A DNA stretch of 64,000 nucleotides, taken from positions 177,470-241,469 of the forward strand of contig NZ_VLPK01000005.1 of NCBI RefSeq assembly GCF_007558865.1, written 5' to 3'. The number at the start of each line of letters is the position of its first letter. Within the stretch, counting starts at the first letter, position 1. Below, in pieces: positions 16,475-24,728 of this stretch. Below the pieces are notes generated by a model. That model was not told the origin of the DNA, did no database searches, and saw nothing but the letters and a program-made list of their open reading frames with translations. Source of the stretch: Mucilaginibacter corticis. Lineage in GTDB: Bacteria; Bacteroidota; Bacteroidia; Sphingobacteriales; Sphingobacteriaceae. A program made the position numbers and the translations under genes.

Positions 16475-18361
16475 ATGCTTAATTTGAAAAACCTGTGCCG
16501 TTTGGGCTGTACGCTGATTGGTATAAATAGCTACGGGCAAACCGTTCGTAAACCTGCTGTAAATGACGCGTTACGCCCCGCTGCCGAAGTACACTTAAAT
16601 GGCTACCTGGCTGACAAACTAAACGGATCGATAGAAAACCGGCTGCTGGCGCAGGATGTGGATAGACTGATAGCACCGTTCAAATTAGAGAACCGGACAG
16701 AAACCTCATTATGGCAAAGCGAGTTTTGGGGTAAGTGGTTCACGTCTGTAGCATTGGCCTACAAATACAAACCCGACCCGAGGTTAAAAGCAACGCTTGA
16801 TCGAGCCGTTGCCGGGCTGTTGGCCACCCAAACGCCTGATGGATATATTGGTAATTACGCAGCAGCGCACCGGTTAGAGGGCTGGGATATATGGGGCAGA
16901 AAGTATTGTATGTTAGGCCTGATGGCTTATTATGATATCACAAAAGATAAGAAGAGCCTGATCGCAGCTGCGCGCGTGGCTGATAACCTGATAGATGATC
17001 TGAAGAAACAGGACGGCATCATTGTTACCAAGGGCAATTACAGGGGTATGGCCGCGTCGTCGGTGTTAGAACCGATATGCCTATTATATAACCGCACCGC
17101 AAACAAAAAATACCTGGACTTCGCGCTGGAGATCGTTAGACAATGGGAAACCCCGGAAGGCCCGCATCTGATCAGTAAAGCCAATACCAACGTGGCCGAG
17201 CGATTCCCCAAACCTAAGAATTGGTATAGCCCCGAACAAGGCCAAAAAGCTTACGAAATGATGTCATGTTACGAGGGATTGCTGGAATTTTACCGCATTA
17301 CCGGCAACGAAACCTATAAAAAGGCGACTGAAGACACTTGGGCCAATATCAAAAAAACAGAGATAGACATTGCGGGGTCGGGCGCGTCAACCGAAATGTG
17401 GTTTGGCGGCAAGGCGGTAGAAAATACGCCGATCAATCATTTCCAGGAAACCTGTGTAACTGTAACCTGGCTAAAATTTACCCAGCAATTACTCCGCCTT
17501 ACAGGCGAAGCTAAATATGCTGACGAAGCTGAACGCACCTATTACAACGCCTTGTTAGGAGCTATGAGCGATCACGGTGCCACCTGGGCAAAATACACAC
17601 CGCTAAACGGACAACGATTACCGGGCAGCGAACAATGCGGCATGGGCCTTAATTGTTGCGTAGCCAGCGGCCCGAGAGGTTTGTTTGCCGTCCCTCCATT
17701 TATGGTAATGGAAAAACAGGATGGCTTGCAGGTTAACTATTTTGCCGATGGTATGTTTAATTTAAAAAGTCCGAAAGATCAGAATATAGCTTTAGCGCAA
17801 CATACAACCTATCCAAGATCCGGAGCAATAGAAATAGATGTCAACCTGCCGAAAGAGGAAGACATGGAAATTGCAATACGTATCCCGGAATGGAGTAAGA
17901 AGACAACATTAAGTATAAACGGCAAAGCTGTTACCGCTATTCTACCTGGTACCTACGCAAAGATTAAACGCAGCTGGCATACAGGCGACAAAATAGCTTT
18001 ACAATTAGATATGCGGGGCCGCGTAATTAAAACAGGTACAGCCATACAAAGCGAAGCTATTGTACGCGGCCCAATTGTTTTAGCACGCGACACACGATTT
18101 GAAGGATCAGGGATTGCCGCTGTGCTGAAGCCTGTCGCTGATAAAAACGGTTATATCGATCTTACAGAGATCCCCAACAAACCAACAGACGATGGCATGA
18201 TGCTATTTAAAGCCAATTTTATCCCTGAATCTTATACGGAAGCGGCTAAAGGACCCATAGCTGTTACCTTATGCGATTATGCATCGGCAGGTAATGACAG
18301 TGAAAACTCGTTTTTTAAGGTGTGGTCTGCTCAATTATTTCACCCGAGTGATGAATTTTAA
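16475..18361 (+). CDS. GH127-family (DUF1680) beta-L-arabinofuranosidase-like protein
   Basis: About 628 residues, started at the ATG at 16475, which gives a signal-like N-terminus (MLNLKNLCRLGCTLIGINSYGQ); the frame is open further upstream from a GTG at 16394. An alpha/alpha-barrel enzyme. GH127 uses a Cys nucleophile in a zinc-cysteine site formed by a Glu-x-Cys and a Cys-Cys pair, and both are visible: HFQETCVTVTWL and GLNCCVASGPRG. Members release beta-L-arabinofuranose, for example from hydroxyproline-linked plant glycans. It pairs with the divergent GH43 and is followed 15 bases later by an AraC regulator, so a small arabinoside-use unit is likely. Confidence 0.85.
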   Translation: MLNLKNLCRLGCTLIGINSYGQTVRKPAVNDALRPAAEVHLNGYLADKLNGSIENRLLAQDVDRLIAPFKLENRTETSLWQSEFWGKWFTSVALAYKYKPDPRLKATLDRAVAGLLATQTPDGYIGNYAAAHRLEGWDIWGRKYCMLGLMAYYDITKDKKSLIAAARVADNLIDDLKKQDGIIVTKGNYRGMAASSVLEPICLLYNRTANKKYLDFALEIVRQWETPEGPHLISKANTNVAERFPKPKNWYSPEQGQKAYEMMSCYEGLLEFYRITGNETYKKATEDTWANIKKTEIDIAGSGASTEMWFGGKAVENTPINHFQETCVTVTWLKFTQQLLRLTGEAKYADEAERTYYNALLGAMSDHGATWAKYTPLNGQRLPGSEQCGMGLNCCVASGPRGLFAVPPFMVMEKQDGLQVNYFADGMFNLKSPKDQNIALAQHTTYPRSGAIEIDVNLPKEEDMEIAIRIPEWSKKTTLSINGKAVTAILPGTYAKIKRSWHTGDKIALQLDMRGRVIKTGTAIQSEAIVRGPIVLARDTRFEGSGIAAVLKPVADKNGYIDLTEIPNKPTDDGMMLFKANFIPESYTEAAKGPIAVTLCDYASAGNDSENSFFKVWSAQLFHPSDEF

Positions 18362-18375
18362 ACTATAGTCCTAAG

Positions 18376-19260
18376 ATGAAACCGATCTTACGAAAAGTTG
18401 ACAGCGGCAATAATTCATTCAGTATTCGTGAGGATATTTACCCATTCCTGTATAATCACTGGCATTATCACCCGGAAATTGAACTTACATTTATAAGAAA
18501 AGGCACCGGCATAAGGTTGGTTGGCGATAGTATGGCCCCGTTTGAAGATGGCGACCTGATCTTACTGGGTTCAAATCTGCCCCACATGTGGCGCAGTGAT
18601 TCCATCTACTTTAAAAATATCCCAACCCTAAACATTGAAGCGATAGCCATACATTTCAGAGAAGACTTCTGGGGATCAGCTTTTATGCAGTTGCCTGAAT
18701 TACGTTCCATAAAAGAAATGCTTGACATAGCAAAACGCGGGCTTAAAATAACCGGTAAAACCAAAGATATTGTTATTGATGCCATGGAGAAAAACATCCA
18801 TGTAACTGGCTCAAAACGGGTTGAATTTCTGTTAGGCATACTGGATATAATAAGCCGCACCAACGAATATTCTTTGCTGGCCACACCCGGGTTTAACAAG
18901 ACTTACGATTTAACCACTACCGATAAGATCAATCTTATTTATACATACACTTTCAATAACTTTAAGAATAACATCTCCATTAAAGACGCTGCCGAAGCCG
19001 CAAGCCTGAGCCCAAATTCTTTTTGTCGGTATTTTAAAACAAGGACGTTGAAAACTTACTGGCAATTTTTACTTGAGATCCGCATTGGTTACGCCTGTAA
19101 GCTGCTGATAGAAAATGAAAAATCAGTATCGCAGATCTGTTATGAATGCGGGTTTAATAACCTGTCGAACTTTAACAGGCAGTTTAAATCTTTGCTCAAC
19201 ATCACTCCTCTGCAATACGCTAAATCATATACCGTACACGTACATACGTTTGTCGCATAA
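18376..19260 (+). CDS. AraC-family transcriptional regulator
   Basis: A 294-residue regulator with an N-terminal cupin-like sensor (residues about 20-90, HWHYHPEIELTFI, then NLPHMWRSD) and two C-terminal helix-turn-helix motifs (about 190-290; AAEAASLSPNSFCRYFK and ISQICYECGFNNLSNFNRQFK, ending in TPLQYAKSY). Family members usually bind a sugar-like ligand at the cupin and activate nearby catabolic genes. It lies 15 bases after the GH127 gene, so it probably controls the GH43/GH127 divergent promoter. Its 3' end meets a terminator serving the convergent operon. Confidence 0.88.
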   Translation: MKPILRKVDSGNNSFSIREDIYPFLYNHWHYHPEIELTFIRKGTGIRLVGDSMAPFEDGDLILLGSNLPHMWRSDSIYFKNIPTLNIEAIAIHFREDFWGSAFMQLPELRSIKEMLDIAKRGLKITGKTKDIVIDAMEKNIHVTGSKRVEFLLGILDIISRTNEYSLLATPGFNKTYDLTTTDKINLIYTYTFNNFKNNISIKDAAEAASLSPNSFCRYFKTRTLKTYWQFLLEIRIGYACKLLIENEKSVSQICYECGFNNLSNFNRQFKSLLNITPLQYAKSYTVHVHTFVA

Positions 19261-19294
19261 AAAAGTCCTGTCTTCATTATTTTGAAAACAGGAC
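19259..19294 (-). terminator. Intrinsic terminator of the GH172-GH116-dehydratase operon
   Basis: GTCCTGT (19265-19271) pairs with ACAGGAC (19288-19294). Read on the minus strand the stem is followed by a run of T's (complement of the A's at 19259-19264). It lies about 40 bases after the stop of the last operon gene. Confidence 0.7.
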
Positions 19295-19335
19295 CGTATT
19301 AAGATTTAATTGTTAATTTAAAAGTTCTTCGATCG

Positions 19336-20577
19336 TTAAAATACAGATTCAACTTCGTCTAATGAAACACCAAGCACGGTTTTGGCTATAACACTTAAAG
19401 ACGCCTTATCGCCGGTAAAATGATATACCTGATGACGGTGGTACATCACTTGCTTCGGATTTAAAAATGCTGCCGGAGAAACGCTTTCTATTTCATAAAA
19501 AGGCCCCATCTGGCTGCCGTCTGTTAAAGGGCCATCGTTGTAAGCATTAACCGCATCACCGCTTACCGGGTCCCTGTCGGTTCTCCATTCCTGGTTTAAA
19601 TATTGTGCGTTATTATCTACATCAAACTTGGCTATGGTTAAAACATTGTTTTCGGCATCATAACTGCCTATAACCGGTTTTGCTCGTTTTGGAGTTATGC
19701 CCAGTTTACCGCGCGATTTTCCATCAGCTTTAAAAAAAAGAACATTGTCTTTGTACACGATACGGTCTGGAGGTATTTGCCCAAAATAATCGGTAGTGGC
19801 TACTTTAGCTGTTTGAGCATTATTATACGGTATAATGATCACTACTTTAGGCGACGGAGTTAACATATCCAGATTCCATATACATGGTGCGCCTGTTTTT
19901 AGATCCCAGGTAAAATTGCCAGTATTAGTTAATGAATTTACCGTTTGAAAGCCTACTGCTTTAGTTTTCGCATCTAATTTTATACCCAGTTCAAGCTCAA
20001 TGGCTACGTTTTCAAGAATTGCTATATCACGATCAACCTTTATTTTAAGTTGGGTCCCCGCATAATTTTGCAGGTCCATATCTTTGCTCATCATTATCCT
20101 TTTTTGGTTAGCAAGTGTAACCTTCCAGGGTTCAGTATCAAACGCCTTAGGGGTGTGCCAGTTAGCAAACTCCATTTTGGCGCCCGGTTTAAAAAACAAG
20201 GAATATTTTCCCCCTTCAGGACCTAACCATATACGATTCTCACTACCGTAGCCATTCATGTGTGCATCGGTATCAGCAGAAAATGCTTTATAATTTACCC
20301 AACCAAAGCTTTTTCCGGATAAACCATCAGCAGTTGATGTAAAGACCTTTGCCTGGTATTTAGCAGACACAATAACCTGACCGGATCCATCAGCATTACT
20401 TAATATCATCACGCTGTCTTTCTTTTTCAAAAAATCCAGGTCGTAGCCAAATGTTCCCTTAGCATGTGTTGAAGAGATGCTGGTATCGATGGCATCCTTT
20501 TTAACTTTGCTTTGGCAAGCCGAAAAAATTGCGGCAAACGCAATTGCCGCATAGTTCAATTTTAATTGAGTACTCAT
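19336..20577 (-). CDS. Secreted lipoprotein, DUF6786-like
   Basis: A 413-residue protein with a lipoprotein signal (hydrophobic segment then FSAC at residue about 21), so it is membrane-anchored. The mature part is beta-rich with repeated aromatic turns (RIWLGPEGGKYSLFF, FTWDLKTGAPCIWN) and resembles, from memory, a Bacteroidota family named DUF6786 that has a mutarotase-like beta-sandwich look. Function is unknown. It is the last gene of the minus-strand operon from 28535; the gap to the upstream FAH gene is 32 bases. It may be a sugar-binding or epimerase-like protein; this is a guess. Confidence 0.65.
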   Translation of the reverse strand: MSTQLKLNYAAIAFAAIFSACQSKVKKDAIDTSISSTHAKGTFGYDLDFLKKKDSVMILSNADGSGQVIVSAKYQAKVFTSTADGLSGKSFGWVNYKAFSADTDAHMNGYGSENRIWLGPEGGKYSLFFKPGAKMEFANWHTPKAFDTEPWKVTLANQKRIMMSKDMDLQNYAGTQLKIKVDRDIAILENVAIELELGIKLDAKTKAVGFQTVNSLTNTGNFTWDLKTGAPCIWNLDMLTPSPKVVIIIPYNNAQTAKVATTDYFGQIPPDRIVYKDNVLFFKADGKSRGKLGITPKRAKPVIGSYDAENNVLTIAKFDVDNNAQYLNQEWRTDRDPVSGDAVNAYNDGPLTDGSQMGPFYEIESVSPAAFLNPKQVMYHRHQVYHFTGDKASLSVIAKTVLGVSLDEVESVF

Positions 20578-20609
20578 TTCATCAGGTTTATAAGGTATAA
20601 ATAAATATT

Positions 20610-21446
20610 TTATTGGTTATAAGCTACTGTGTTTATCAAAACTCCTATCCCATCTATAGAAATTTCAACAACATCAAGCGGCTGTAAAGTAAAATCATTT
20701 GGCGGTACCAGGCAAGTACCTGTCATTAAATAAACGCCATTAGGAAACGTCAACTCCCGAAATAAAAAGCCTGTCAGTTCTTCTAAAGAACGTTTCATTC
20801 TTGAAAGTGGTGTCTTGTCCGAGTAAAGCGCCACATCGTTGCGCTTAATTACTATACTAATAACAGTTTCCCTGCTGATAGGTTCGGCCAATACGGTTAA
20901 GCAGGGGCCTATCGCAGCGCTTTTGTTGTAAGTTTTTGCCTGCGGCAGATACAGTGCATTTTCGCCTTCGATACTACGCGAACTCATATCATTACCGACT
21001 GTGTAACCCTGAATTTTACCATTTGAATTTACAAAAAGTGTCAATTCGGGTTCGGGTACGTTCCATAACGAATCTTTACGGATGCTTACATCCTGTAAAT
21101 GCCCCACTACCCTTTGTGGTGTCGACTTAAAAAAGATCTCGGGTCGCTCGGCATCATAAACACGCTTGTAAAGATCAGATCCGCCAGAACTTTGCGACTC
21201 CTCTACCCTTGCATCGCGGCTTTGTAAATAGGTTACACCCGCCGCCCATACTTCCTGATTTGCTATCGGCGGTAACAATCCGTTTTGCCAATCATCGCCG
21301 GCAACTTTTGACGCAGTAGTAGTAATATCTGATAAATACTCATAAAGATCATCACGGTTTACCACCTCATCCCATTGTTGTTCTAACTTGTAAACGGATT
21401 CGTTATTCTGTAAATAGATGCCGTTTACTGTCTTAAATAATTTCAT
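20610..21446 (-). CDS. Fumarylacetoacetase-family protein, probable 2-keto-3-deoxypentonate dehydratase
   Basis: A 278-residue FAH-superfamily enzyme. Metal-site features are the PEPELTLFVN segment (ExE) and the GNDMSSRSIEGENALYLPQAKTY stretch (residues about 145-170, split here by a short variable part), followed by IGPCL. In oxidative pentose pathways FAH members (XylX, AraD1, KdaD) convert 2-keto-3-deoxypentonate to 2-oxoglutarate semialdehyde. The neighbouring genes, an aldehyde dehydrogenase of the 2-oxoglutarate-semialdehyde type and a sugar-acid dehydratase, make this role the best guess. It is 16 bases downstream of the dehydratase gene, so co-transcribed. Confidence 0.8.
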   Translation of the reverse strand: MKLFKTVNGIYLQNNESVYKLEQQWDEVVNRDDLYEYLSDITTTASKVAGDDWQNGLLPPIANQEVWAAGVTYLQSRDARVEESQSSGGSDLYKRVYDAERPEIFFKSTPQRVVGHLQDVSIRKDSLWNVPEPELTLFVNSNGKIQGYTVGNDMSSRSIEGENALYLPQAKTYNKSAAIGPCLTVLAEPISRETVISIVIKRNDVALYSDKTPLSRMKRSLEELTGFLFRELTFPNGVYLMTGTCLVPPNDFTLQPLDVVEISIDGIGVLINTVAYNQ

Positions 21447-21462
21447 GTATGTATCTTATGTT

Positions 21463-23121
21463 TTAAAGGGATATACCTCTTTTCCAAGGAATAAAATCGT
21501 CATGGCCTGACGCTACTGCTTTGGCCTTTTCTTCGCCACTCGCAATTCGGATAATATGTTCTAATATCCGCTCGCCGGCCTGATTAATAGTTTCTTCTCC
21601 GCTGATCACTGTACCTGCATCGATATCGATTATGTCCGTCATTTTTTGATACAGACGTGTATTGGTTGATACCTTAACAACCGGTGTAATAGGATTGCCA
21701 GTTGGCGTACCCAAGCCGGTAGTAAATACTACGATAGTCGCGCCTGCCCCAACTTCGGCTGTGGTTGACTCGACATCGCTGCCCGGCGTACATAACAGTG
21801 TGAGGCCGGGTTTTCTTACCTTTTCGGGATAATCCAGCACATCTGCAACGGGTGAAGTACCGCCTTTTTTTGCCGCCCCGGCAGATTTTATAGCATCGGT
21901 GATCAATCCATCGCGAACATTGCCGGCAGACGGGTTTGAATCAAACCCCGAACCTAATGCCTTAGCCTTATCATGATACGAACGCATCAGGTGGATAAAT
22001 TTTCCCGCGGTCTCTTCATCTATGCAACGGTCGCTTAATTCTTGTTCAACACCGCATAGTTCCGGGAACTCAGAAAGTATAACAGAGCCACCCAATTCTA
22101 CAATAATATCCGATGCATGGCCTAATGAGGGATTTGCTGAGATACCCGAAAATCCATCAGAGCCGCCACACTCTAAACCCACACATAATTTGCTTAGCGG
22201 GGCTGGTCGCCTTGACAATTCATTTGCCTGGATCAAACCGGCAAATGTCTGTTTCACTGCCTGGCTCAATAATTTAGATTCGCTGCCAATCTGTTGTTGT
22301 TCAAGCGTGTATAATGGTTTTGAAAAGTTGGGATCACGTTTAAAGACTTCTTCTTTCAGCATGTCTATCTGCGCATTTTGACAGCCCAGGCTTAATACGG
22401 TAGCACCCGCAACGTTGGCGTGGGTTATGTATCCTGCCAGTAAGCCGCAAAGGTCACGCGTATCCTCTTTTATACCTGCACATCCCAGTGAGTGGTTTAA
22501 AAACTTAATGCCATCTACATTAGGGAAGATCCTCTGATCTTCGGTTAGCACATCGGTTTCTACAGAAAAATCAACTTCTAAGATCTCGCTGGCTTTTTTC
22601 CCTGATTTGTATAGCTTGATCAATTGTTTTACCTGATCACGTTCGGTTGAGATATCATTTTGATAACCCAACTCTTTTGCGAAGGCATCCTGGATAACCT
22701 GAACGTTCCTGTTTTCGCAAAAAACCAGCGGAATAACGAGCCAGTAATTAGCTACACCCACAGAACCATCAGCACGGTGATAGCCCATAAATGTGCGATT
22801 CTTCCACGTGGAGGTGTCAGGGATAAGCCACTTAGTTTTGCGATCGCCCAATTCATAATCACCTGAGGCATGTTTAATATTTTTAGTGGTTATTACTTCG
22901 CCGGTTTTGATAGCGTGCATTGCTTTGCCTACCAAAACACCATACATAACAATATCATCGCCGGGATTAAAATCGTTTAGCGCGAATTTATGCTTAGCTG
23001 CAACATCGGTTAATAATACAATCCGGTTATCGCCTGAAGCTATTTCCTCCCTGGCTTTCAGATCGGCCAATGCAACCTCAATGTTATCCTTTGGATGGAT
23101 CTTTAATGTTTTAGCCGGCAT
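21463..23121 (-). CDS. UxaA/GarD-type sugar-acid dehydratase
   Basis: A 552-residue dehydratase with an N-terminal SAF domain (residues about 1-95; NPGDDIVMYGVLVGKA) and a C-terminal altronate/galactarate dehydratase domain (about 105-545). Landmarks are TFMGYHRADGSVGVANY, HSLGCAGIKED, LSLGCQNAQID, LECGGSDGFSGISANP and TTGLGTPTGNP. Family members dehydrate altronate or galactarate in a metal-dependent reaction to 2-keto-3-deoxy acids. In this operon it probably acts on a pentonate or hexonate. It is about 55 residues longer than E. coli UxaA. Gaps are 2 bases to the upstream dehydrogenase gene and 16 to the FAH gene. Confidence 0.85.
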   Translation of the reverse strand: MPAKTLKIHPKDNIEVALADLKAREEIASGDNRIVLLTDVAAKHKFALNDFNPGDDIVMYGVLVGKAMHAIKTGEVITTKNIKHASGDYELGDRKTKWLIPDTSTWKNRTFMGYHRADGSVGVANYWLVIPLVFCENRNVQVIQDAFAKELGYQNDISTERDQVKQLIKLYKSGKKASEILEVDFSVETDVLTEDQRIFPNVDGIKFLNHSLGCAGIKEDTRDLCGLLAGYITHANVAGATVLSLGCQNAQIDMLKEEVFKRDPNFSKPLYTLEQQQIGSESKLLSQAVKQTFAGLIQANELSRRPAPLSKLCVGLECGGSDGFSGISANPSLGHASDIIVELGGSVILSEFPELCGVEQELSDRCIDEETAGKFIHLMRSYHDKAKALGSGFDSNPSAGNVRDGLITDAIKSAGAAKKGGTSPVADVLDYPEKVRKPGLTLLCTPGSDVESTTAEVGAGATIVVFTTGLGTPTGNPITPVVKVSTNTRLYQKMTDIIDIDAGTVISGEETINQAGERILEHIIRIASGEEKAKAVASGHDDFIPWKRGISL

Positions 23122-23123
23122 AA

Positions 23124-24710
23124 TTAATCTATTTTTATTTTTGTAAGCTCGCCATCAACCTTACGCCAAATATTGAGCGGATTGGTATTTTGCAACTCGG
23201 CAGGCAGCAGCTCTTGCGGAAAATTCTGATATGCCACCGGCCGCATAAACCGGTATATGGCCTGCGAACCTACCGATGTACTGCGGCTATCTGTGGTTGC
23301 AGGATACGGGCCGCCATGCTGCATGGCATATGTTACCTCAACACCTGTAGGTACATTGTTGATCATCAAACGACCAGCCTTTTCCTCAAGGATATCGAAC
23401 AAACCTTTAAACTCTGCAAAGTCACTTTGATCTGCCCAGATACTTGTAGTAAGTTGCCCGGGGATATGTTCGGCTATCTCTGATAATTGTGCTATGTCGT
23501 CAGCAATTACATGTAAAGCCACCGGGCCAAAGTGTTCTTCAAATAATGATCTGTCTTTTAGAAAATCTGTCCCTGATACTTTGAAAGCATGCGGCGTAGC
23601 GGTATTTGCATTACCGCTCACCCCATTCCCGACAGATTTTAAAACATGTGACGATTCTAATTCAGCTATACCCTTGACGTAAGCATTGTAAATAGATTCA
23701 GTAAGCATTGAGCCGCCCGCTGCCGCTGTGAGCGACGAGGTGTATTGTGTTAAAAATTGTTCGGATTCTGCACCTTTTATCATCAATACAACGCCCGGAT
23801 TGGTACAAAACTGGCCAACTCCCAGGGTGTTTGATGCAACAAGTGATTTGGCAATTCCAACCACGTCTTCTTTTAATTTGCCTGGCAATAAAAATACCGG
23901 GTTAACGCTGCCCATCTCCGCATAAACAGGGATCGGTTCTTCACGTTTAACCGCCAGATCAAACAATGCACGTCCGCCGGCTAATGATCCCGTAAATCCA
24001 ATAGCTTTAACAAGCGGATGTGTCACCAGGGCCTTGCCTGACTCTGTTGATCTTCCCTGGATCAGAGAGAAAACGCCATCCGGCATTCCTGTTTTCCTGG
24101 CAGCTTCTATGATACAGTTACCTGTTAATTCAGAAGTTACCGGATGGCCAAAATGTGCTTTATAAACAACCGGGCACCCGGCCGCTAAGGCAGATATGGT
24201 ATCGCCACCGGCAACAGAAAAAGCAAATGGAAAGTTGCTCGCTCCAAATACTCCAACAACGCCTAAAGGCCGTAGCATTTGGCTAATGGCTGGCTTGGGC
24301 AATGGCTGCCTTTCGGGCTTTGCCGTGTCGATAATTGCATTTACCCATGAGCCTTCTTTTAAGAGGCTTACAAAAGAATTTATCTGGTTTATGGTTCTGT
24401 CTATTTCACCGTTTAACCTTGGTTGTGGCAAATGGGTTTCCTGCATCGCTACAGATACTAAAGTATCACGGATGTTGTTTATTTCGGATGCAATGGTTTC
24501 TAAAAATTTCACCCTATCTGCAACTGGTAATAGTTTATAGCTTTTAAATGCAGCCGATGCTTTTTTTGCAGCCTGGTCTACATTCTCTGCCGATCCTTCC
24601 TCAAAAATATACGGCCCTGATCTTTCATCCGACGCCACTGTACTTTCAAAAGAATCCGCGCCACCATCAACTATACTATACCCAATAATTTGTTTTCCTG
24701 TAATTTTCAT
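23124..24710 (-). CDS. Aldehyde dehydrogenase, 2-oxoglutarate-semialdehyde (NADP+) type
   Basis: A 528-residue ALDH started at the ATG at 24710 (MKITGKQIIG); a TTG at 24728 would add six residues. It has the cofactor region VFGASNFPFAFSVAGGD, GFTGSLAGGR, the general-base Glu in YAEMGSVNP and the catalytic Cys in GQFCTNPG. The VFGASNFPFAFS form is the one seen in 2-oxoglutarate-semialdehyde dehydrogenases that end the Weimberg-type pentose and hexarate pathways. Product would be 2-oxoglutarate. It lies between the GH116 gene (18 bases upstream) and the UxaA-type gene (2 bases downstream), which fits the pathway order. Confidence 0.87.
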   Translation of the reverse strand: MKITGKQIIGYSIVDGGADSFESTVASDERSGPYIFEEGSAENVDQAAKKASAAFKSYKLLPVADRVKFLETIASEINNIRDTLVSVAMQETHLPQPRLNGEIDRTINQINSFVSLLKEGSWVNAIIDTAKPERQPLPKPAISQMLRPLGVVGVFGASNFPFAFSVAGGDTISALAAGCPVVYKAHFGHPVTSELTGNCIIEAARKTGMPDGVFSLIQGRSTESGKALVTHPLVKAIGFTGSLAGGRALFDLAVKREEPIPVYAEMGSVNPVFLLPGKLKEDVVGIAKSLVASNTLGVGQFCTNPGVVLMIKGAESEQFLTQYTSSLTAAAGGSMLTESIYNAYVKGIAELESSHVLKSVGNGVSGNANTATPHAFKVSGTDFLKDRSLFEEHFGPVALHVIADDIAQLSEIAEHIPGQLTTSIWADQSDFAEFKGLFDILEEKAGRLMINNVPTGVEVTYAMQHGGPYPATTDSRSTSVGSQAIYRFMRPVAYQNFPQELLPAELQNTNPLNIWRKVDGELTKIKID

Positions 24711-24728
24711 AAGTAGTTTTTTTAGCAA

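Noticed and set aside
19233..19250. Extra copy of the LacI operator in the AraC gene (GTACACGTACAT)
   Set aside because: Three mismatches to GTGTNCGNACAC and it lies inside coding sequence at the gene's 3' end.
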